Shown: positions 18,681 through 27,490 of the stretch, piece by piece
How the letters are laid out: each line of letters opens with the position of its first letter
Position numbering within the stretch: the stretch's first letter is position 1
Translations under genes and position numbers: made by a program
Source of the DNA: Promicromonospora iranensis
GTDB taxonomy: Bacteria; Actinomycetota; Actinomycetes; Actinomycetales; Cellulomonadaceae
NCBI RefSeq assembly: GCF_028994775.1
Contig: NZ_JAJQMN010000010.1
Coordinates: 16,327 to 80,326 of the forward strand
DNA length: 64,000 bases
Reading direction: 5' to 3'
The notes under the pieces: model-generated
Told to the model about the DNA's origin: nothing
The model's input: only the letters and a program-made list of their open reading frames with translations
Database searches by the model: none

Positions 18681-18731
18681 CCCCGACACGCTGCGCGCGA
18701 CACGCCGACCGTGGTGTGCAGTGTGTCGGGG
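18681..18731. terminator. Long hairpin between convergent genes
   Basis: CCCCGACACGCTGC (18681-18694) pairs with GCAGTGTGTCGGGG (18718-18731) over 14 positions with one G-U pair; a smaller ACAC/GTGT stem fits inside the loop. It lies between the amidohydrolase and the DUF202 genes and probably terminates both units. The remaining bases of this 144-base gap show nothing else. Confidence 0.6.
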
Positions 18732-18795
18732 TCGATCGTCAGAGGGCGCGCCGCACGGTGCGGTCACCCGGCCAGGCGTTCACCCGGTCGTCCGG

Positions 18796-19149
18796 TCAGG
18801 CGTTCAGCGCGCTCCGGATCAGGTAGGCCCCGCACGCGACGCCGAGGACCAGGGCGGCAGCGGTGGCCAGAGCGATGGGTGCGGCTCCGTGGTCGAGCGA
18901 GCCGGTGGTGCGCAGTGCGGTGTTGGCCCGGCGGTAGCCGATCGCAGCGGCGACGTAGGCGGCGACCGCCAGGCCCGCGCCGGTGACACCCGCGAAGACG
19001 GCGAGGACGCCGGCCGTCTCGACGGTGAACCGCATGGCGATGAGGCTGGCGACCCCGAACGCGAGGCACGTGCGGCGCCAGGCCAGCAGGGTGCGCTCGG
19101 TCTGCAGCCCGGGGTCGTAGACGCTTTCCTCGTCGGTCGCCCGGCTCAT
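18796..19149 (-). CDS. DUF202 membrane protein
   Basis: 117-residue membrane protein of the DUF202/YidH family. The N-terminal QTERTLLAWRRTCLAFGVA block (about residues 16-34) is the family signature and is followed by about three hydrophobic segments. Function of the family is unknown. The ATG overlaps the upstream DUF202 gene's stop by 4 bases (ATGA), forming a two-gene unit of paralogues. The C-terminus is short, ending soon after the last segment. Confidence 0.8.
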   Translation of the reverse strand: MSRATDEESVYDPGLQTERTLLAWRRTCLAFGVASLIAMRFTVETAGVLAVFAGVTGAGLAVAAYVAAAIGYRRANTALRTTGSLDHGAAPIALATAAALVLGVACGAYLIRSALNA

Positions 19150-19505
19150 ACGAAGATCCCGATGGTGACCAGCGCGACCGCGACGATGATGCCCACGACG
19201 AGCAGCCCGCCGACGGCGAGGCCGGGCAGCGGCTGGCCCCGGCGCAGCGCCGTCTCGGTGGCGGACCAGCCGAGCCAGGCCTGGATCGCGGCGACGGTGC
19301 CGAGGACGAGGAAGACGCCGGCCGCGGCCACACGCCAGCCGGTCGAGGCCGGTAGCGAGAGCGCTTCGAGGGCGAACGCACCGGCGTACATCCCGAGCGC
19401 GGTGCGCAGCCAGGCCAGGAAGGTGCGCTCGTTGGCGAGGCTGAACCGGGGGTCCGGCTCGTCGCCGTCGCGGTAGACGCGCTGGGGGAATCGCTTGGCG
19501 GTCAT
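19146..19505 (-). CDS. DUF202/YidH family membrane protein
   Basis: 119-residue membrane protein with the DUF202 motif LANERTFLAWLRTALGMYAG (about residues 21-40) and three predicted membrane segments. The ATG at 19505 (MTAKRFPQ) is preferred over an in-frame start at 19631 because the extra 42 residues are Arg-rich and unlike the family; no clear ribosome site supports either. Paired with a second, shorter DUF202 gene downstream, as often seen in actinobacteria. Function unknown. Confidence 0.78.
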   Translation of the reverse strand: MTAKRFPQRVYRDGDEPDPRFSLANERTFLAWLRTALGMYAGAFALEALSLPASTGWRVAAAGVFLVLGTVAAIQAWLGWSATETALRRGQPLPGLAVGGLLVVGIIVAVALVTIGIFV

Positions 19506-19726
19506 GCGCGCGGACACCCGCAGCCGCACCCGTCGTGTTCTGCCTCCGTATGCGCGTTCGTCGTCACCGTCCCAACGGTAACGGCGTCCGAGCGCAGCAC
19601 GGCGGACGGGCCGCCGCCCCGGGCTGATCACCCTCCACTTACCGGGCGCGAACGGGAGCCAGGAGCAACAATGACGAGATGAGACCCCCCAGGTCCAGCC
19701 GGGTCGAGCCTCAGGAGGAGCATCCT

Positions 19727-21472
19727 GTGGCCCTTCGCCGGCAGCTCGAGCTCATCCGTTCCGTGGCCGACCCTGCTGACGTCCGCGTCCTTGTCGTCCT
19801 CTGTGACGACCGCCCGGTCATCGTGGGCCGCAACTTTCAGGACCGTTACCCGGACGCCGACCTCACGGTCCTGTCGAAGGTCCGGGCACGTCCCGAGGGG
19901 CGCCCGTTCGGTCTGGTCCAGTTCAGCAGCGACCAGGCCGTCGTGCGCGCGCTCGCGGCCCTGCCGCCCCCCGACCTGGTCGTCGACCTACGGAGCGGGC
20001 GCCCGGACGACGTCCGCGCCACCTTCCGCCGGGCCTTCCTCGCCCTGGCTGACGGCGGCCGGTACATCACCCGGCAGGAGCCCCGTACCCCGGCCGACCG
20101 GGGCGACCTCGTCGACGACGTCAGGGACCTCGTCGCTCGCAAGGGCATACCGACCCCACAGCGGCGATCCCTGAGCACCGCGCTCGACCTGGGCCTGGTC
20201 CAGGCGCTGGCCGGCGTGGCCATCGAGGACGGCTTCCTGGTGCTCCGCAAGAGCGGTGAGCACGTCATGAAGCTCGGTGCGGACGAGACGCGTACGGCGC
20301 TCGCGGCGCGGGGCGTCGAGCAGCGCGTGATCGCGCGGGTCCCGGCGGAGCGGCGGACGTCGGCGTCGTCCGTCTGGTCCAGCGACCCGGTGCTCGCCGC
20401 CGAGCGGCTCTCCCCGACCATCGACGTGGGTGAGCTGGTCTGCACCGTCTACGAGGACGTGCTGTGCGCACCGCGCCAGGTGGCGGTGGTGGAGCGCCTC
20501 CTGCTCCCGACCTCCTACTTCCTGCCGGGGCGAGCAAGTCGCAGGACGCGGGGCATGAGCTACTTCGGCAGCGACTACTCGGCGCTCCCGCCGTCCGACG
20601 CCGAGCCGGAGCCGCTGCCCGGGACGTACTACCACCTGGACAACCAGATCGCCGGCCACTACGGGCACGTCATCACGCACGACCTGTCGAAGCTCTGGGC
20701 GTGGGACGCGGCACGCGCCGCGTATCCGGACGTGAAGGTGCTGATCAGCCCGGGCGTCGAGACGGGTGAGGTGCCTCGTTACACGTACGAGCTGCTGGAG
20801 GCGTTCGGCATCGGCAGGGAACGGGTCCACGTGATCACCGGACCGGTCCGCGCCGAACGCCTGATCACGGCCACACAGGCCTTCCAGCAGCCGAAGTTCC
20901 TCAGCCCCGTGGCGCGGGACGTCTGGGCGCGGGTCTCGGAGGGCCTGCTGCCGCGTGCGGGACGAGGCACGCTGCCGGAGCGGGTCTTCGTCGCGCGCAG
21001 GGCCGGGTCACGGCGGCAGTGCCTCAACAGCGACGAGGTGGAACGGCGCTTCCGGCGCGCGGGGTTCGTCACGGTCTATCCCGAGGACCTGTCGCTGCCG
21101 GACCAGGTGCGGCTCTTCTCGAGCGTGCCGGTCGTCGCCGGCTATGCGGGCTCGGGGCTGATCAACACCGTGTTCTCGTCCGGGCCGGCCACGCGCATCG
21201 TGCTGGCGTCGAAGAGCTACTGGGCGACCAACGAGTACCACATCGCCGCCGTGTACGGCGGGGACGTGCACTACTTCTGGTGCGACCCGGTGCCCTCGGA
21301 CGGACTGCCGGGGCGAGCGCAGGACGATCCCCGGCTCGGGTCGAGCGAACCGGAGAACCAGCCGGCCGCCGGCGGCCGGTTCCATGCGGACTTCGTGTTC
21401 GACATGGAACGCGACGGTCCCGCGCTCGACAAGCTCCTGCTGTCGTTGGAGGCGCCGGCCCGGCAGCCGTGA
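19727..21472 (+). CDS. GT61-type (DUF563) glycosyltransferase with N-terminal methyltransferase-like region
   Basis: 581-residue protein. Residues about 270-560 resemble GT61/DUF563 glycosyltransferases of capsular polysaccharide clusters: DNQIAGHYGHVITHDLSKLW, RVFVARR, YPEDLSLPDQVRLFSSV and AGYAGSGLINTVF. Residues 1-170 are different; PDLVVDLRSGRPDDVRATFRRAF followed by LADGGRYITRQE resembles the end of a class I methyltransferase fold, but a clear AdoMet-binding glycine motif is missing, so this part may be vestigial. The GTG at 19727 is chosen because AGGAGG lies 6 bases upstream. Stands alone, ending in a strong hairpin. A role in building a surface or secreted glycan is inferred from the fold and from the neighbouring envelope genes. 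Confidence 0.72.
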   Translation: MALRRQLELIRSVADPADVRVLVVLCDDRPVIVGRNFQDRYPDADLTVLSKVRARPEGRPFGLVQFSSDQAVVRALAALPPPDLVVDLRSGRPDDVRATFRRAFLALADGGRYITRQEPRTPADRGDLVDDVRDLVARKGIPTPQRRSLSTALDLGLVQALAGVAIEDGFLVLRKSGEHVMKLGADETRTALAARGVEQRVIARVPAERRTSASSVWSSDPVLAAERLSPTIDVGELVCTVYEDVLCAPRQVAVVERLLLPTSYFLPGRASRRTRGMSYFGSDYSALPPSDAEPEPLPGTYYHLDNQIAGHYGHVITHDLSKLWAWDAARAAYPDVKVLISPGVETGEVPRYTYELLEAFGIGRERVHVITGPVRAERLITATQAFQQPKFLSPVARDVWARVSEGLLPRAGRGTLPERVFVARRAGSRRQCLNSDEVERRFRRAGFVTVYPEDLSLPDQVRLFSSVPVVAGYAGSGLINTVFSSGPATRIVLASKSYWATNEYHIAAVYGGDVHYFWCDPVPSDGLPGRAQDDPRLGSSEPENQPAAGGRFHADFVFDMERDGPALDKLLLSLEAPARQP

Positions 21473-21509
21473 CGGGCCCCGCGAGACGGTGTGACGCGGG
21501 GCCCGTCAC
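21469..21509 (+). terminator. Strong hairpin overlapping the GT61 stop codon
   Basis: Perfect 15-bp stem GTGACGGGCCCCGCG / CGCGGGGCCCGTCAC with an 11-base loop; the TGA (21470-21472) is inside the left arm. A second, weaker stem (ACGCACG 21508-21514, CGTGCGT 21532-21538) abuts the end of the convergent transpeptidase gene and may serve that gene. Confidence 0.8.
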
Positions 21510-21537
21510 GCACGTGGTGTGACGCGGGTGCCGTGCG

Positions 21538-23442
21538 TCAGCGTCCTGCGGCGTACCCCTGTGCCCCCCTCGGGTTGGCGGCGGCCCCCAGCAGCCCGGT
21601 GGCCGGGTCGCGGGTCACGGCGGACAGGCGCCCGAGCGCCCAGTCGCCGGCCCGGGTCACCACGTGCCCGCGGCGTTCCAGTCCCGCGATGAGGTCGTCG
21701 CCGAGCCGGTCCTCCACGACCGCGCCGCCCGGCGTCCAGGTGCGGGGCCAGAACGAGCCGGGGAACGACGTCGTGTGCAGGGCCGGGGCGTCGATCGCCT
21801 GCTGCGGCGTGTACCCGCCGACGAGCACCCGGAGCAGGAACAGCAGCTGCCACTGGTCCTGCTGGTCGCCGCCCGGGGATCCGAGCGCGATCAGCGGCTC
21901 GCCGTCGCGCAGCACGAGCGTGGGCGTGAGCGTGGTCCGCGGCCGCCGCCCGGGCACCAGGGCCGACGGTGACGCCTCGTCCAGCCAGGTCATCTGCAGC
22001 CGTGTGCCCAGGCAGAACCCCAGGCCGGGCACGGTGGGGGAGGACTGCAGCCAGCCGCCCGACGGCGTCGCCGAGACCATGTTGCCCCAGCGGTCCACGA
22101 CGTCGATGTGGCAGGTGTCGCCCCGGGTGGCGCCGGTGTGCGCGGGAGAGTCGGGCTCGACCACCGAGGGCACCTCGACCGTCGGTTCGCCGACGCCGGC
22201 CGCCGCACCGCCCGTCGGCGCACCCGGCAGCGAGCCGGCCGGGGCGCTGGTGGCGTACTCGGTGCGCAGGGTCGGCACGGGCGGCGTCGGGCGGCCCGGC
22301 ACGTCGCCCGGGCGCACCTCGTGGCTCGCGGTGTCGGTGATCAGCGCACGGCGCTGTGCCGCGTACTCCTCGCCGAGCAGGTGGTCGAGCGGCACGTCCT
22401 CGGTGGCAGGGTCGCCGTACCAGACGTCGCGGTCCGCCATCGCGAGCTTCTGCGCCTCCAGGATCGTGTGTGCGCCGAGCTCGGTCGACGGGTCGAGGGC
22501 CGCGTCGTCGAAGCCCTCGAGGATCTTGAGCGCCGCCAGCAGGGCCGGGCCCTGTCCCCAGGCGCCGGTCTTGGCGATCGTGTACCCGCGGAACGTCGCG
22601 GTGCAGGCGTCCTCGTAGGACGCCTCGAAGCCGGCGATATCGGCGGCCGTCATCACCCCGGCGTGGTCGCCGCCGTCGGCGTGCCGGTGCGGGGTCCGGA
22701 CGAACGCCTCGACGGCAGCGCCCACGCGTTCGCGCCAGGCGGCCCGGGCGAGGTCTATCGCCTGCCGGCGGTCCGCCGCACCGGAGCCCGCCGCGACGAC
22801 GGCGTCCAGCAGGTCCGCGTACTCCGGGTTGGTGACGAGCGTCCCCGGCGCGGGGGCCTCGCCGTCGAGCAGCCAGTGGGCGGCCGAGGTGGGCCAGTGG
22901 TCGCGGAACAGGCCGGCGACCAGCGAGAGGGTTGCGCTGACCCGGTCGAGCACCGGGTGGCCGTCGCGGGCGTACCCGATGGCGTACGCGAGGACGTCGC
23001 CGAGGTCCCACGTACCGTGGTCACGCAGGAGCAGGAGCCAGGCGTCGACGCTGCCCGGCACCGCCGCCGCGAGGGCGCCGGAGCCCGGGACGAGGTCGAG
23101 CCCCTCGGCCCGGAAGTGCTCGATGGTGGCGCCGGCGGGCGCCGGCCCCTGACCCATCAGCACGCGTGGGGCCGAGGGCGCGTCGGCGGTGACGAAGACG
23201 CCGGTCATGTCGCCGCCGGGCCCGTTGAGGTGTGGTTCCACGACGTGCAGCACGAACGCCCCGGCGACCGCCGCGTCGAACGCGTTGCCGCCCCGTTCGA
23301 GCACGGCCTGGGCGCTCGCGGTGGCGATCCAGTGGGTGGAGCCCACCATGCCGAACGTGCCCTGGAGGTCGGGCCGCGTGACGGGGCCGACAGGCGGGGC
23401 GAAGGACGAGGTGCCGAACGTGGCCGACGACGGAGCGTGCAC
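21538..23442 (-). CDS. Gamma-glutamyltranspeptidase family protein
   Basis: Ntn-hydrolase that splits gamma-glutamyl bonds (glutathione-like thiols or gamma-glutamyl peptides). As called it has 634 residues. The large-subunit part has GMVGSTHWIATASAQAVLERG and HVVEPHLNGPGGD near the N-terminus; the autoprocessing and nucleophile Thr is about residue 443 in DTCHIDVVDRWGNMVS, followed by SPGGDQQDQW. No clear signal peptide is seen, so it is probably cytosolic. The N-terminus is uncertain: the GTG at 23442 removes an unlikely Cys-rich extension, but an in-frame ATG 48 bases upstream is possible, and neither has a good ribosome site. Monocistronic, convergent with the GT61 gene. Confidence 0.85.
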   Translation of the reverse strand: MHAPSSATFGTSSFAPPVGPVTRPDLQGTFGMVGSTHWIATASAQAVLERGGNAFDAAVAGAFVLHVVEPHLNGPGGDMTGVFVTADAPSAPRVLMGQGPAPAGATIEHFRAEGLDLVPGSGALAAAVPGSVDAWLLLLRDHGTWDLGDVLAYAIGYARDGHPVLDRVSATLSLVAGLFRDHWPTSAAHWLLDGEAPAPGTLVTNPEYADLLDAVVAAGSGAADRRQAIDLARAAWRERVGAAVEAFVRTPHRHADGGDHAGVMTAADIAGFEASYEDACTATFRGYTIAKTGAWGQGPALLAALKILEGFDDAALDPSTELGAHTILEAQKLAMADRDVWYGDPATEDVPLDHLLGEEYAAQRRALITDTASHEVRPGDVPGRPTPPVPTLRTEYATSAPAGSLPGAPTGGAAAGVGEPTVEVPSVVEPDSPAHTGATRGDTCHIDVVDRWGNMVSATPSGGWLQSSPTVPGLGFCLGTRLQMTWLDEASPSALVPGRRPRTTLTPTLVLRDGEPLIALGSPGGDQQDQWQLLFLLRVLVGGYTPQQAIDAPALHTTSFPGSFWPRTWTPGGAVVEDRLGDDLIAGLERRGHVVTRAGDWALGRLSAVTRDPATGLLGAAANPRGAQGYAAGR

Positions 23443-23552
23443 GAAAGAGGATCCAATCCGAGGTTGACGGGGACCATTGCATACAACCATGGCTGCCACG
23501 GCCGAGGTGTATGCGACGTGATTCCGGGAGCGGTGCGGCTCCGGGGCAGCGC

Positions 23553-23580
23553 GTGACCGCGCTGGACCACACCTTACGAT
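23553..23580 (+). promoter_or_regulatory. Candidate promoter of the osmoprotectant operon
   Basis: GTGACC (23553-23558), 16-base spacing, TACGAT (23575-23580). It would start transcription near 23587, leaving a leader of about 115 bases that contains the inverted repeat at 23603-23618. The opposite strand of this 259-base gap must also hold the transpeptidase promoter. Confidence 0.45.
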
Positions 23581-23602
23581 CGGGTCACAGAAAAGCCAGC
23601 AG

Positions 23603-23618
23603 ACGGTCATCTGACCGT
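23603..23618. promoter_or_regulatory. Perfect inverted repeat upstream of the osmoprotectant operon
   Basis: ACGGTCA (23603-23609), TC, TGACCGT (23612-23618). Located about 85 bases before the first permease and just past the predicted transcription start, a position suited to a repressor that responds to osmolytes. No regulator gene is adjacent; the identity of the binding protein is unknown. Confidence 0.45.
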
Positions 23619-23701
23619 TCGGCGCGCCGGCCGCCCGTACGGTGGCGCTGCGCGGGCTGCCAGGCGGCAGGCCGCAGCACCCCCCTACGTAACGAGCCTT
23701 T

Positions 23702-24346
23702 GTGACCTTTACCGAATACCTGACGCGTAACTATGACAACCTTCTCGAGCTCGGTCTCGAGCACCTCAACCTGGTCCTCGTCTCCATGGGGATCGCGCTG
23801 GTCGTGGGCCTGCCCCTCGGGATCGTGGCCCACCGCAACGGGTTCCTGCGCAACCCGATCCTCAGCACCGCGGGGTTCTTCCTGACCCTGCCGTCGCTCG
23901 CGCTGTTCGCGATCTTCATCCCGGTGTTCGGCATCGGGGCGCCACCCGCTATCGCCGCCCTCAGCCTCTACGCGCTGCTGCCGATCGTGAGCAACACGGT
24001 CGCGGGCCTCGCCTCGGTGAGCCCCGCGGTGGTCAAGGCGTCGCAGGGCATGGGGATGACCGGCTTCCAACGGCTCCTCAGGGTCGAGCTGCCCCTGGCC
24101 TGGCCGGTGATCCTCACCGGCATCCGTGTCTCCACGCAGGTCGTCGTCGGTATCGCGGCCATCGCCGCGCTCGTGGGCGGTCCCGGTCTCGGTACCGAGA
24201 TCTTCCGCGGCCTGCGCTCCCAGGGCAACGCGAGCGCCCCCAACCTCGTGTACGGCGGCACGCTCGGCGTCATCGTGCTGGCACTCCTGCTCGATGCCGC
24301 CTTCCTCCTGATCCGCCGACTCACCATCTCGCGAGGTATCCGATGA
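23702..24346 (+). CDS. OpuC/ProW-type osmoprotectant ABC transporter permease
   Basis: 214-residue inner-membrane permease of a glycine betaine/carnitine/choline ABC importer. It has about five membrane segments and the permease EAA-type loop VKASQGMGMTGFQRLLRVELP, which contacts the ATPase. Length fits OpuCB/OpuCD. Starts with GTG; ATGA overlap joins it to the ATPase gene. First gene of a permease-ATPase-permease-binding protein operon. Confidence 0.9.
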   Translation: MTFTEYLTRNYDNLLELGLEHLNLVLVSMGIALVVGLPLGIVAHRNGFLRNPILSTAGFFLTLPSLALFAIFIPVFGIGAPPAIAALSLYALLPIVSNTVAGLASVSPAVVKASQGMGMTGFQRLLRVELPLAWPVILTGIRVSTQVVVGIAAIAALVGGPGLGTEIFRGLRSQGNASAPNLVYGGTLGVIVLALLLDAAFLLIRRLTISRGIR

Positions 24347-25581
24347 CCACCACCGACACGTTGACGCAGCCCGGCCCGGCGAGGTCCGGCGCCAAGCCGA
24401 TGATCGAGCTCCTGGGCCTCACCAAGCGGTTCCCCGGTACCGCGGAGGCCGCGGTGGACGGTCTCACGCTCACGGTCGACGAGGGCGAGATCACGGTGCT
24501 CGTCGGCCCCTCCGGCTGCGGCAAGACCACCTCGATGGAGCTGATCAACCGGCTCATCGAGCCCACGTCGGGCCGGATCCTCATCGACGGCAAGGACATG
24601 ACCCACACGAACCCGGACGAGCTGCGCCGGCACATCGGGTACGTGATCCAGGAGACCGGGCTGCTGCCGCACCGCACCATCGCGCAGAACGTCGGTATCG
24701 TGCCCAAGCTGCTCGGCTGGGACAAGGCGCGGATCGCCGCACGAGTCGACGAGCTGCTCGAGATGGTCGGCATGGACCCGGCGACGTACCGCGGGCGCTA
24801 CCCCAAGGAGCTGTCCGGCGGACAGCGTCAGCGCGTGGGCGTCGCCAGGGCGCTCGCGGCGGACCCGCCCGTGATGCTCATGGACGAGCCGTTCGGCGCC
24901 ATCGACCCGATCACGCGAGAGCGGCTGCAGAACGAGTTCCTCCGGCTGCAGCAGCAGGTGCGCAAGACCATCATCTTCGTCACGCACGACATCGACGAGG
25001 CACTCAAGATGGGCGACCGGATCGCCGTGCTGCGCAACCAGTCGCACATCGCCCAGTACGACACGCCGGAGAACCTGCTCACGAGCCCGGCCGACGACTA
25101 CGTGTCGGACTTCATCGGGACGGGCGCCTCGCTGAAGCGGCTGAACCTCAGCCGCGTGCGGGACATCGAGATGGCGACGGACGCGCCGACGGCGAGCGTC
25201 TCGGCACCCGTGGCCGAGGTGCGCGCCGCGCTGCTGGCGTCCAGCTGGACGTCCCTGCTGCTGCTCGACGCGGCCGGCCGCCCCGTCCGGTGGGTCACCA
25301 GCCGCGACCTGGGCCGCGCCGAACGGGGCGCGGCGCTCGCTGACGTCGGCCTGCCCGTCGAGGCGATCGTCGAGCCTCACGCGACGCTGGCGGACGCGCT
25401 CGACGAGCTCATCGCGTCCAACGTGGGCTGCACGGTGGTGGTCGACGGGTCGGGGGCCTATCAGGGGATCGTGGACCTGGAGACGATCATGATCGTGGTC
25501 CGGACGGTTCGGGACGAGTACGAGCGGTTCCACCTCGCCCAGAAGCTCGCCCAGCAGCCGGCCGACGGTCGGGCGCGCTGA
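24343..25581 (+). CDS. OpuC/ProV-type osmoprotectant ABC transporter ATPase with CBS domains
   Basis: 412-residue ATP-binding subunit. Walker A GPSGCGKTT (55-63), signature LSGGQ (157-161), Walker B VMLMDE (177-182), and the switch His in FVTHDIDEA. After the ATPase domain, residues about 275-395 form a CBS pair, the osmosensing regulatory module known in OpuA/OpuC ATPases. Start and stop overlap both flanking permease genes. The CBS region favours an osmolyte transporter over other QAT-family importers. Substrate range (betaine, choline, proline betaine) is not decidable. Confidence 0.93.
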   Translation: MTTTDTLTQPGPARSGAKPMIELLGLTKRFPGTAEAAVDGLTLTVDEGEITVLVGPSGCGKTTSMELINRLIEPTSGRILIDGKDMTHTNPDELRRHIGYVIQETGLLPHRTIAQNVGIVPKLLGWDKARIAARVDELLEMVGMDPATYRGRYPKELSGGQRQRVGVARALAADPPVMLMDEPFGAIDPITRERLQNEFLRLQQQVRKTIIFVTHDIDEALKMGDRIAVLRNQSHIAQYDTPENLLTSPADDYVSDFIGTGASLKRLNLSRVRDIEMATDAPTASVSAPVAEVRAALLASSWTSLLLLDAAGRPVRWVTSRDLGRAERGAALADVGLPVEAIVEPHATLADALDELIASNVGCTVVVDGSGAYQGIVDLETIMIVVRTVRDEYERFHLAQKLAQQPADGRAR

Positions 25582-26366
25582 TGGCGGACACCGCACTCGC
25601 CACCCGGGCGACCGGCGGGCCGGACAGCGCCGTGCTGCGGCGCGGCGGCTCCGGGCTGAGCTGGTTCGGCATGCCGGTGCTGCTCGCCGTGATCCTGGGT
25701 GCCACCTACCTGTGGGTGGGCTCGCTCGAGCTGGACACCATCGAGCGGCGCACCCTCAACGCCGACCAGCTGACGCGGAGCACGCTCGAGCACCTGCACA
25801 TGACCGCCGTCTCCACGGCCATCGTGATCGTGCTCGCGATCCCGCTCGGCGTCCTCCTGTCGCGGCCGTTCGCCCGCCCGGTGGTGCCCGCGGTGCTGGG
25901 GGTCGCGAACATCGGCCAGGGGGTGCCGTCGTTCGGGCTGATCACCATCGTGATTTTGTGGACCTCGCTGGGCTTCTGGCCCATGATCATCGGCCTCGTG
26001 GCCTGCTCGATGCTGCCCATCCTGCGCAACACCATGGTGGGGCTGGAGCAGGTGGACCGCACGGCCGTCAAGGCGTCCCGCGGTATGGGGATGTCGCCGC
26101 TGCAGGTGCTCCTCAGGGTCGAGCTGCCGCTGGCCTTCCCGGTCATGATCGCCGGCATCCGCACCGCCCTGATCATCAACGTCGGCACCGCGACGCTCGG
26201 GACGTTCTTCGGCCAGGGCGGGCTCGGCTTCATCGTCTACAACGGCATCACGCTCAACCGCACGCCCGTGCTCATCACGGGTGTGGTCCTGGTCTCGGCG
26301 CTGGCGCTGCTGGTCGACTACCTGGCCGGGGCTCTCGGCCGGCTGCTCGCCCCACGGGGCTTGTGA
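25581..26366 (+). CDS. Second OpuC/ProW-type ABC transporter permease
   Basis: 261-residue permease, longer at the N-terminus than the first one, with about six membrane segments and the EAA-type loop VKASRGMGMSPLQVLLRVELP, almost identical to that of the first permease. The two should form the heteromeric membrane pore. Its ATG shares one base with the ATPase stop (TGATG). A 70-base gap with a good ribosome site leads to the binding-protein gene. Confidence 0.9.
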   Translation: MADTALATRATGGPDSAVLRRGGSGLSWFGMPVLLAVILGATYLWVGSLELDTIERRTLNADQLTRSTLEHLHMTAVSTAIVIVLAIPLGVLLSRPFARPVVPAVLGVANIGQGVPSFGLITIVILWTSLGFWPMIIGLVACSMLPILRNTMVGLEQVDRTAVKASRGMGMSPLQVLLRVELPLAFPVMIAGIRTALIINVGTATLGTFFGQGGLGFIVYNGITLNRTPVLITGVVLVSALALLVDYLAGALGRLLAPRGL

Positions 26367-26436
26367 CGCGACGCCCGTGAGCGGGCCTCGCGCGGAGCGG
26401 CACTCTCGACGAACAACGCTCTCGAAAGGAGCATCA

Positions 26437-27387
26437 ATGCGCATGAAAAAGGTATTCACCACGGCAGGTCTCGTCACGCTGTCCTTCGGGCTGGCCGCGT
26501 GCGGCGGAGGTGACGACGGCGGGTCCGCGACCGGCGGTGCCCTCGACGGCGCCGACATCGTCGTGGGGTCCAAGGACTTCGACGAGCAGCTCGTCCTGGG
26601 CAACATCACCAAGCTCGCGCTGGAGAACGCCGGCGCGCAGGTCGACGACCAGATCAACCTCGGCGGCACCGACGCGGCGCGCGCCGCGCTGACCTCCGGT
26701 GACATCGACACCTACTGGGAGTACAACGGCACCGCCTGGATCAGCTTCTTCGGCGAGACCGAGGCGATCCCGGACCGCATCGAGCAGTACGAGGCCGTAC
26801 GCGACCGCGACCTCGAGGAGAACCAGCTGGTCTGGATGCAGCCGGCGGAGTTCAACAACACCTACGCGCTCGCGTTCCCGACCGAGGCCGCCGAGGAGCT
26901 GGGCAACCCCACCACGCTCTCCGACCTGGCCGCTCTCGCCCAGGACGACCCGGACGCCGTGACGGTGTGCGTCGAGAACGAGTTCTCCACGCGGGACGAC
27001 GGCCTGCCGGGCCTGGAGGAGACGTACGGGTTCGAGTTCGTGGGGGACGACGTCACGGTGCTCGACACCGCGCTCGTGTACACGGCGGCGGACGCGCAGG
27101 ACCCCTGCAACTTCGGTGAGGTGTTCACCTCCGACGGCCGGGTGGCCTCGCTGGACCTGACCGTGCTCGAGGACGACAAGGGATTCTTCCCCCTGTACAA
27201 CCCGAGCCCCGTCTTCCGCGAGGAGGTCTACGAGCAGTACGGCGACCAGCTCGACGAGATCTTCGACCCGATCTCCGCCGCGCTCACCCAGGAGGAGATG
27301 ACCATGCTCAACGAGCGCGTCTCCGTCGACCTGGAGCAGCCCGCGGACGTGGCCGAGGACTGGCTGACGGAGCAGGGCCTGCTGTAG
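26437..27387 (+). CDS. Osmoprotectant-binding lipoprotein (OpuAC-like)
   Basis: 316-residue extracellular substrate-binding protein. The N-terminus is a lipoprotein signal: MRMKKVF, hydrophobic stretch, lipobox LAAC with Cys about 22. The mature part starts VVGSKDFDEQLVLGNITKLALE, the usual opening of OpuC-type binding proteins, and contains DTYWEYNGTAW. It should be tethered to the outer face and deliver ligand to the two permeases. The ATG at 26437 has GAAAGGAG upstream; the earlier in-frame start lies inside the permease gene and is rejected. Last gene of the operon, followed by a hairpin. Confidence 0.93.
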   Translation: MRMKKVFTTAGLVTLSFGLAACGGGDDGGSATGGALDGADIVVGSKDFDEQLVLGNITKLALENAGAQVDDQINLGGTDAARAALTSGDIDTYWEYNGTAWISFFGETEAIPDRIEQYEAVRDRDLEENQLVWMQPAEFNNTYALAFPTEAAEELGNPTTLSDLAALAQDDPDAVTVCVENEFSTRDDGLPGLEETYGFEFVGDDVTVLDTALVYTAADAQDPCNFGEVFTSDGRVASLDLTVLEDDKGFFPLYNPSPVFREEVYEQYGDQLDEIFDPISAALTQEEMTMLNERVSVDLEQPADVAEDWLTEQGLL

Positions 27388-27404
27388 GTCCCCGGCTCCG
27401 GTCG

Positions 27405-27449
27405 CGCCCGCGGCCCGACTCGCCCACCCGGCGGGACGGGCCGCGGGCG
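27405..27449 (+). terminator. Hairpin ending the osmoprotectant operon
   Basis: 13-bp perfect stem CGCCCGCGGCCCG (27405-27417) / CGGGCCGCGGGCG (27437-27449), followed by the pyrimidine-rich TGCCTCTTTCC. Just 18 bases after the binding-protein stop. Confidence 0.75.
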
Positions 27450-27478
27450 TGCCTCTTTCCGGCGGGTGAAAGCCTGGG

Positions 27479-27484
27479 TACAGT
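27479..27484 (+). promoter_or_regulatory. -10 box placed for a leaderless Nramp-like mRNA
   Basis: TACAGT ends 6 bases before the ATG at 27491 and no ribosome site is present, so transcription probably begins at or next to the start codon. The -35 region is not close to consensus. Confidence 0.5.
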
Positions 27485-27490
27485 CTCGCC

